A DNA stretch of 10,398 nt from JBBPYC01 sp038200275 (lineage in GTDB: Bacteria > Pseudomonadota > Gammaproteobacteria > Burkholderiales > Burkholderiaceae_C): NCBI GenBank assembly GCA_038200275.1, contig JBBPYC010000044.1, positions 1-10,398 of the forward strand, written 5' to 3'. The translations under genes and the position numbers were made by a program. The notes beneath the pieces were generated by a model that was not told the DNA's origin, did not search any database, and worked only from the letters and a program-made list of their open reading frames with translations. This document shows, in pieces, positions 6,135 through 10,398 of this stretch; position 1 is the first letter of the stretch; every line of letters begins with the position of its first letter.

Positions 6135-6440
6135 ATGCGTGTGGTCGATCATCCGCAACTGCTTGAGCGGCTGGCGGCCACCAATGCGCTCGGCAGCCTG
6201 CGCCATGGCGCGCGGCATTGGTTCGAATCGTTGGCGCGCACGCATGCACCGGTGCATGCGGCCGTATTGCTGTGGCAGGTACGACTGGCCGGGCTGACCG
6301 AGTTGCAGTCCTCCATTACGCCGGATGCCGCAGACTGGCAACGTATCGACAATCTGGTGCGTGCAGATCTGGAGCAGCGCGCGCAGCAAGCGGCCCGGGT
6401 CGCGGTCGAACCCGAATCTTCTGACCGCAGCATGGGGTAG
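6135..6440 (+). CDS. Short anti-sigma factor (RskA-like N-terminal domain only), probably truncated
   Basis: A 101-residue protein 31 nt downstream of the sigma factor. Residues 6-80 (HPQLLERLAATNALGSLRHG, ARHWFESLAR, TELQ, then ITPDAADWQRIDNLV) match the cytoplasmic sigma-binding N-terminus of RskA-type anti-sigma factors. Full-length relatives continue with a membrane helix and a periplasmic domain, about 230-270 residues in all. Here the frame ends at a TAG after EPESSDRSMG, before any hydrophobic stretch. So either the gene is truncated, leaving the sigma factor without membrane-linked control, or a soluble anti-sigma has been kept. The start lacks a clear ribosome-binding site, so translational coupling to the sigma gene is possible. 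A second, more decayed copy lies inverted at the right end of the window. Confidence 0.8.
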   Translation: MRVVDHPQLLERLAATNALGSLRHGARHWFESLARTHAPVHAAVLLWQVRLAGLTELQSSITPDAADWQRIDNLVRADLEQRAQQAARVAVEPESSDRSMG

Positions 6441-6458
6441 TGCAGCTGGGCGCTGTGA

Positions 6459-6474
6459 CGAACGCTGGCGTTCG
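6459..6474. repeat. Short perfect inverted repeat after the anti-sigma gene
   Basis: CGAACGC and GCGTTCG are exact reverse complements separated by TG, which as a hairpin gives six pairs and a CTGG loop. It starts 19 nt after the anti-sigma stop codon. It may help end transcription of the sigma/anti-sigma unit, but no T-run follows. The rest of the 233-nt gap up to the response regulator shows no gene. Confidence 0.35.
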
Positions 6475-6673
6475 GCGGCATGTCGGCGACTGCGTTGGTC
6501 GTTTCTGAACACCGGCTGCCTTGAGGAGCGCTACCGCGCGACCGTCAAAGCCGGCGCTGGTCCAATCGCCTTCTGACACACGCACAGCCGGATATGCTGG
6601 TTCACGCGTATTGCCCGTATCCGCCGCAACAGGCGCGTCAAATGCCGTAGCTGCCTGCCCCCACAGGACGCCC

Positions 6674-7075
6674 ATGATGCAATCGCCCCCCTACCAAGTC
6701 CTGATCGCCGACGACGATCGGGATACGGCCGACACGATGGGCGATTTGCTGGCGCTCGAGGGCTACCGCGTTCGAGTGGTCTATGGCGGCCTGCAGGCGG
6801 TCGAGGCAGCCCGCGCGCTGCAGCCCCAGCTCGTCGTCCTGGACATCGACATGCCCGTGCTGGACGGCCATGCCGCCGCCGCTGCCATTCGCCGCGACAG
6901 CACTGGCGGCGTCGTGCTGATCGCGCACACCGCAGCTGTTCTGCCTTCGAGTGGCGCTGGCTCCGCTGCGCTGACCGGTTTTGACCACTGCCTGTTCAAG
7001 CCCGCCGACAGCGGCCGGCTGTGCGCTCTGGTGGCCTCATCGCTGGCTGCAGCAGACGGACAGCGACGCCCCTAG
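6674..7075 (+). CDS. Single-domain response regulator (CheY-like receiver)
   Basis: A 133-residue protein made of one receiver domain and no output domain. The acidic pocket is D13-D14 in IADDDRDTAD, the phospho-acceptor is D57 in VVLDIDMPVLDG, the switch threonine is T86 in LIAHTAA, and the conserved lysine is K109 in LFKP. All residues needed for phosphorylation are present, so it should work by protein-protein contact or as a phosphate relay. The start at 6674 (ATGATG) follows an AGGA at 6665-6668. It converges with the histidine kinase gene, and the two TAG stops share bases 7073-7074, which strongly suggests they are a cognate pair kept together. The downstream partner of the phosphorylated regulator is not visible in this window. 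Confidence 0.92.
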   Translation: MMQSPPYQVLIADDDRDTADTMGDLLALEGYRVRVVYGGLQAVEAARALQPQLVVLDIDMPVLDGHAAAAAIRRDSTGGVVLIAHTAAVLPSSGAGSAALTGFDHCLFKPADSGRLCALVASSLAAADGQRRP

Positions 7076-8238
7076 AGGACTGTCCCGCGTTTCGGTAGCT
7101 CGACCGTGAACACGGTGCCCGCCTCAGCCGACGAGGCCACGCGGATCGTCCCCTGATGGCCGCGCACGATCTCGCGCACGACGAACAGCCCCAGCCCGAG
7201 GCTGCTCGAGTGCCGTTCATACCGTTCACCCGGCGATGGATCGTGGCCTAGCGCATCCGAGCGCGGCAACTGCACCAGCGGCTCGAAGATCGTCTCGAAC
7301 GCGCTGGCTGGAATGGGGGTGCCGAAGTTCGTGACCGTCAGGACGACCGCATCTCCAGTCTCGTCGGCTTGCAGCCGCACCGGCTGGCCGCGGTCGCCGT
7401 GCTGCACGGCGTTGTTCAGCAAGTTGGCCAGCAACTGCTGGATGCGCGCGACGTCGCAGGCCACCGTCAGATCGCCCTCCTGTTGCCACATGAACTCGCG
7501 CTCGGGATGGCTGCTGCGCGCAGCGTCCACCGCCTCTTCGCAGACGGGGCGCAGGTCCGCCTTCGTAAGCTGGACTGGCATGCCCCGACCCAGCCGGCTG
7601 CCGGCGTACTCAAGCAAATCGGTGGTCAGCCGTCCGATCGTCTCCAGGGAACGGCGCACCCGCATGGCCACCTCGATGCGCATCCGGTCTGGCAGCGTCG
7701 GGCGAACCAGCACATCGGTAGACAGGCGAATGGTCGACAGCGGGCTGCGCACGTCGTGCCCCAGCACGGCCAAAAACAGCTCACGCGACTCGGCCGCATC
7801 GGCTGCATAGCGCTCGACCGACTCGGCCAGCGCCTGGTCGAGCGCCTCGTTGAAGCGGGCGATCTCTTCGGCCGCCGGCTTGGGCAGACCCGCAGCGTCG
7901 GCCTGACTCCACAACCGCAGCACGCCGGCGCGCATCGCCCGGAATTCGGCCACCAACTGTGGGAAGTTGAAGCCCGAGGTCTGCCGCATCTTCCCGTGCG
8001 TGGAGGCTGCGGTGTCGACCGCATGATACTTGTGCACCTGGGTCGACTTGGCCGAGCGCTCGCCTTCGCTTTGCTCGCGGTCCATGTCGTCGGTGATCGC
8101 CTGCAGGATGGCCCGACAGTGGTCGCGCAATTCTTCATTCGAGATGGCCCGCCCGGCTGGCAGCAGCGTTCTGGCGAAGGCATCCCACTCCTCGAGAATC
8201 ACGTTCAGGTTGTCGTGGATGAAAGCGCTGAATCGCAT
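7072..8238 (-). CDS. Sensor histidine kinase with N-terminal RsbRD domain
   Basis: A 388-residue soluble histidine kinase. Residues 1-145 match the RsbRD N-terminal domain (ILEEWDAFARTLLPAG, ELRDHCRAILQAITDDM, HGKMRQTSGFNFPQLVAEFR), a helical, globin-like sensor module found in stress-signalling kinases. The dimerisation/phospho-acceptor domain has H161 in LAVLGHDVRSPLS. The ATPase domain follows, with the N-box QQLLANLLNNAVQHG (267-281), an F-box-like TIFEPL, and a G2 box SLGLGLFVVREIV (346-358). The G1 box reads TNFGTPIP, so the usual DxGxG aspartate is Asn. No membrane helix is present, so it senses a cytoplasmic signal. The ATG at 8238 is preceded by GGGAAGAG; an in-frame start further upstream is less likely. 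Its stop overlaps that of the convergent response regulator. Confidence 0.93.
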   Translation of the reverse strand: MRFSAFIHDNLNVILEEWDAFARTLLPAGRAISNEELRDHCRAILQAITDDMDREQSEGERSAKSTQVHKYHAVDTAASTHGKMRQTSGFNFPQLVAEFRAMRAGVLRLWSQADAAGLPKPAAEEIARFNEALDQALAESVERYAADAAESRELFLAVLGHDVRSPLSTIRLSTDVLVRPTLPDRMRIEVAMRVRRSLETIGRLTTDLLEYAGSRLGRGMPVQLTKADLRPVCEEAVDAARSSHPEREFMWQQEGDLTVACDVARIQQLLANLLNNAVQHGDRGQPVRLQADETGDAVVLTVTNFGTPIPASAFETIFEPLVQLPRSDALGHDPSPGERYERHSSSLGLGLFVVREIVRGHQGTIRVASSAEAGTVFTVELPKRGTVL

Positions 8239-8377
8239 CGTCTGCTCTTCCCGGGTGTTTTGGTCCAGCATAGGGCAAGCGGGTGTACAAGCAGGCAAGC
8301 CCAAGAAGACAAGCACGTAAGAAGGCGCTCGCCGCAGCGCATGACGGCCAAATCTGGCTGAATGGGGAGAAAAACGA

Positions 8378-8581
8378 ATGGATGAGCGTGTTGGTGTCGC
8401 CAGCTCAGGCGACTTCCGTATTGAGGAGGAGGGCGAGCCACCGCAGTACTGCGTCTACATCCTGAGCCGCTGCTTTGAGTGCTTCGATTCCAGGGAAGAA
8501 GCCAAAGCGGTGATGCGGGAGTTGGTGAGGGACGCTGGACCGTTGACAGATGACGAGCCGGTGATCGAGCGGCCCGCCTGA
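8378..8581 (+). CDS. Small protein of unknown function (67 residues)
   Basis: I do not recognise a family. The start is well supported: GGGGAGA lies about eight bases before the ATG. The product is acidic and has a central segment PQYCVYILSRCFECFDSREE, followed by a likely helix, AKAVMRELVRDAG, and a proline-ended tail. C32 and C35 form a CxxC pair and C25 lies nearby, so metal or redox binding is conceivable. It has no signal peptide or membrane segment. It reads divergently from the histidine kinase across a 139-nt gap and precedes the integrase remnant by 26 nt on the same strand, so it may share transcription with that remnant or belong to the mobile DNA. Confidence 0.65.
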   Translation: MDERVGVASSGDFRIEEEGEPPQYCVYILSRCFECFDSREEAKAVMRELVRDAGPLTDDEPVIERPA

Positions 8582-8607
8582 CGGCGTGCGATGGAGGAGC
8601 CGTCTTG

Positions 8608-9169
8608 ATGACCACAGTTCGCCCCCGCAAACTGCATCGCGGCCACTTCGCCTTCATGCGCGGGGTGGTGCAGGGTCTGGACCCGGTTGCCTGCTGGACG
8701 CAGTACCTGAGCGAGGGGGCGGGCACCGACGCGCGCGTCGTGCGCAGCACGAACGCCTGGATGCGCGGCGAGTTCGCAACTGCGGCCAAGCGCGAGACCA
8801 AGCCCGGCACCGCCCGGCAGGTGCTGATCGATGCCGACCAGCTCGGCCGACGAGCGCCCGACGCTCGAAGCCTTCGCGCTCGAGCGCGACCTGGAGGACT
8901 TCTCGGCCGCCGAACAGGTCGAGGCCTATGCAGACGCCTTCGGACCAGCACCATGCCGCGCGGCCCCGCGCGCGCGGCTGATCGAGCGCCAGCTCAACGC
9001 GCTGCGCTGGCTCGAACTGCTCATTGCCGAGGAACCCAAAGCCGGCGACGGCGTGGCCGCCTGGCTCGCGCCGCGAATCGCCGAGCGCATCGAGCGCGCC
9101 GGCATGCCGGCGCTCTTCGTGCTCATCGACCGGATCAACGGGATCGGCGCGCGCTGGTGGACGGCATGA
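8608..9169 (+). pseudogene. N-terminal part of a DUF3701-type site-specific integrase, frameshifted and truncated
   Basis: The product starts MTTVRPRKLHRGHFAFMRG, then VVQGLDPVACWTQYLSEGAG and AKRETKPGTARQVLID, the typical opening of large tyrosine integrases with a DUF3701 domain. After about 80 codons the frame breaks at GG (8845-8846); dropping one G gives ADQLADERPTLEAFALERDL and the frame then continues with EDFSAAEQVEAY, RLIERQLNALRWLELL, then DGVAAWLAPRIAERIERAGM and FVLIDRINGIGARWW. It stops at a TGA (9167-9169) just after ARWW, where relatives go on to the core-binding and catalytic domains. Without these it cannot act. The start has a good GGAGGAG site at 8593-8599. It is a different family from the recombinase remnant at 2281-2440. 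Confidence 0.78.
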
Positions 9170-9187
9170 TGAACTCGGTTGAGTTCA
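9170..9187. promoter_or_regulatory. Perfect palindromic element at the integrase truncation point, upstream of the monooxygenase gene
   Basis: TGAACTC (9170-9176) and GAGTTCA (9181-9187) pair exactly around GGTT. The element begins on the base after the integrase remnant's stop codon and ends 27 nt before the monooxygenase start. Its size and place fit an operator for a dimeric regulator or a recombination scar; no T-run supports a terminator. Confidence 0.45.
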
Positions 9188-9214
9188 ACTTACTTGTGAA
9201 GGTGTGACTTAGCC

Positions 9215-9847
9215 ATGATCTCTCAGTTCTTCGAAGTGCAGATGCGGCCGGGTCAGGTCGATCGCTACTTGGCCTTGGCGGCCTCGCTGCGGCCCAGGCT
9301 GGACGCGATGGGCGGCTGTCTGTTCATCGACCGGTTCCGCAGCCTGACGCGAGACAACCTGCTGCTGTCCTACCAAATCTGGCAGGACGAAGGATCGATG
9401 ATCGCCTGGCGGGTCGATGCGAAGCACCACACGGTGCAGGAGACCGGCCGCGAGCAAGTCTTTGCGGACTACCGAATTCGCATCGCGCAGGTCGTTCATG
9501 AAGAGCGGCCTGGTGCATCTGTGTGGCGACCCGAGCGCCTGAGCGCGTACAACGACCCGGTGCGGCGACCGCCCACATTCGTCGTCGCGTCGGAATCTCG
9601 CAGCGCGCGGCTGCCGGTGGAGACGCCCTGGACGCGTGACGTGTTTGAAAGCGTATACCGTCCCGGCATCTTTGCTCACCTGATCGATGTGCCGTCTGCG
9701 CAAGACGGCATGGCTCTTGGACAACGGCTTCACGACGACCCGACGACCGAGTACTTCCGCGTTTTCGAGGTGATGCGTGACTACGGCATGTACGACCGGA
9801 AGGAGGCGCCGCAGTTTTATCCTCCAGTTTCTCGGTCGTTGGCATAA
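9215..9847 (+). CDS. Antibiotic biosynthesis monooxygenase (ABM)-like protein with two half-domains
   Basis: A 210-residue protein. Residues 1-95 fit a ferredoxin-like ABM domain: FFEVQMRPGQVDRYLALAAS, then FIDRFRSLTRDNLLLSYQIW, DEGSMIAWRVDAKHHTVQE and GREQVFADYRIRIAQVV, with histidines at 71-72. Residues 140-205 (FESVYRPGIFAHLIDVPS, FRVFEVMRDYGMYDRKEAPQ) look like a second, more divergent copy of the same fold, so one chain may form the dimer that single-domain ABM proteins make. The family includes monooxygenases acting on aromatic polyketides and haem, as well as many proteins of unknown substrate, and needs no cofactor motif. The ATG at 9215 follows GAAGGTG at a somewhat long distance. 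It has no signal peptide. The palindrome upstream may control it. No partner biosynthetic genes are visible. Confidence 0.8.
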   Translation: MISQFFEVQMRPGQVDRYLALAASLRPRLDAMGGCLFIDRFRSLTRDNLLLSYQIWQDEGSMIAWRVDAKHHTVQETGREQVFADYRIRIAQVVHEERPGASVWRPERLSAYNDPVRRPPTFVVASESRSARLPVETPWTRDVFESVYRPGIFAHLIDVPSAQDGMALGQRLHDDPTTEYFRVFEVMRDYGMYDRKEAPQFYPPVSRSLA

Positions 9848-10067
9848 AGTGGAAAGCGGACAGCCCACTTCCAAAGGCCACGTCCACTAACCCTGTAACG
9901 CCCGGAATTCGGAGAAGACGTTCTCTGCGGGCATTCGCTCGACGCGTTGGCCTTGCGACAAATGAGCAACTTCCGCAGATTTTCATCCGACCCCTGTGCT
10001 TCAAGAGGTCCCGCGCTGACCGTGGCTGCCCGTCATAGGCCTCATTACCAAATTCTTCGGGATGATA
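9848..10067. other. Unexplained intergenic segment joining the monooxygenase gene and the second anti-sigma remnant
   Basis: No gene is supported here. Right after the monooxygenase stop, AAGTGG (9847-9852) and CCACTT (9865-9870) could form a weak hairpin with a 12-nt loop and no T-run. On the minus strand the anti-sigma frame stays open through this segment, but its codons no longer match the anti-sigma family. The segment may be inserted foreign sequence that cut the anti-sigma copy. Confidence 0.4.
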
Positions 10068-10220
10068 AGACTGCAATTCGGTAAGCCCAGTCAGTTGTAC
10101 CTGCCGCGACAACGCAGTTGCCTGCACCGGTGCCTGGGTACGCGCCAACGATTCGAACCGACGCCGTGCGCCGTGACGCAGGCTACCGAGCGCGTAGGAG
10201 GCTGCCAGCCGGTCGAGTTG
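10068..10220 (-). pseudogene. Second, degenerate anti-sigma factor N-terminal fragment (inverted copy)
   Basis: The minus strand encodes QLDRLAASYALGSLRHGARR, RFESLARTQAPVQATALSRQ and VQLTGLTELQS. By eye, 37 of 50 residues match residues 10-59 of the anti-sigma protein at 6135-6440, with long identical DNA runs such as GGTTCGAATCGTTGGCGCG. No start codon is found in frame: a TGA lies a few codons upstream of the similarity and no ATG or GTG follows it. Similarity ends sharply after TELQS, at 10068. No sigma factor gene lies upstream of it. It is a broken paralogue in inverse orientation to the first copy. Confidence 0.75.
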
Positions 10221-10358
10221 AAAAGTTTGCGCTCCTCATCGTGGCACCGAGCCGTTTGCTAGCGGCCGAAGCGGCCTGAGTTTCCCGGCACCGATCTTGG
10301 CGCTGCTACGCTACAGATGGTTGCCTGTCGAGTTCATGTTCAATGCAGGGCGCCTTTC

Positions 10359-10398
10359 ATGCTTTCACTTCCATCGGCGGCTGCGCTTGCTGCCGCCA
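10359..10398 (+). CDS. Possible start of a gene running off the right edge
   Basis: An ATG at 10359 preceded by AGGG at ribosome-binding distance opens a frame, MLSLPSAAALAAA, to the edge. The composition could be a signal peptide, but thirteen codons do not allow identification. An alternative ATG at 10336 opens another frame. Confidence 0.2.
   Translation, partial: MLSLPSAAALAAA

Noticed and set aside
7369..8361. A 330-codon plus-strand open frame
   Set aside because: It lies antisense to the histidine kinase and shows only GC-driven openness; the kinase motifs decide the strand.
9847..9870. Intrinsic terminator after the monooxygenase gene
   Set aside because: The 6-bp stem has a 12-nt loop and no T-run, too weak to call.
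9960..10010. Minus-strand GGGGTCGGATGAAAATC as a Tn3-family terminal repeat
   Set aside because: Only the leading GGGG fits; the conserved inner part and the TAAG end of such repeats are absent, and no Tn3 transposase or resolvase is present.
9324..10148. A 274-codon minus-strand open frame
   Set aside because: Only its first ~27 codons (anti-sigma similarity) are meaningful; the rest is antisense to the monooxygenase gene and unassigned sequence.

Overview
This window looks like an accessory, much-rearranged stretch of a high-GC Gram-negative chromosome. The gene families (ECF sigma factor with an RskA-type anti-sigma factor, DUF427, DUF4331, an RsbRD-type histidine kinase, a DUF3701 integrase) fit a beta- or gammaproteobacterium, but the sequence does not fix the genus. 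No rRNA, tRNA or CRISPR array was seen.

Left part (1-2440). A flavin disulfide oxidoreductase runs off the left edge on the minus strand, with a small DUF427 gene just upstream of it. Next comes a graveyard of gene fragments: a perfect inverted repeat, a short piece resembling an EgtD-type methyltransferase (minus), the C-terminal end of a DUF4331 protein (plus), the C-terminal part of an IS1182-like DDE transposase (minus), and the last ~53 residues of a tyrosine recombinase (plus). Neighbouring fragments abut with almost no spacer, so their boundaries look like old recombination breakpoints.

Middle part (2599-5436). This holds intact metabolic or stress genes: an alpha/beta hydrolase with an aspartate nucleophile (minus), a peroxiredoxin-like protein (plus), and a type II haloacid-dehalogenase-like HAD hydrolase (minus) with a small membrane protein upstream. 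The two hydrolases resemble dehalogenases in fold, but each lacks residues needed for classical dehalogenation.

Signalling part (5525-8238). An ECF sigma factor is followed by a short anti-sigma protein that keeps only the cytoplasmic sigma-binding end. Then come a single-domain response regulator (plus) and an RsbRD-domain histidine kinase (minus), which converge so tightly that their stop codons share one CTAG palindrome. They are very probably a cognate pair.

Right part (8378-10398). A 67-residue protein of unknown function is followed by the N-terminal part of a DUF3701 integrase (frameshifted and truncated), a palindrome at the truncation point, a two-domain antibiotic-biosynthesis-monooxygenase-like protein, and, in inverted orientation, a second degenerate copy of the same anti-sigma N-terminus. 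The two anti-sigma copies thus flank the two-component pair, the integrase remnant and the monooxygenase. No single new system is proven. The best leads are the inverted pair of truncated anti-sigma genes, the overlapping convergent two-component pair, and the series of breakpoints.
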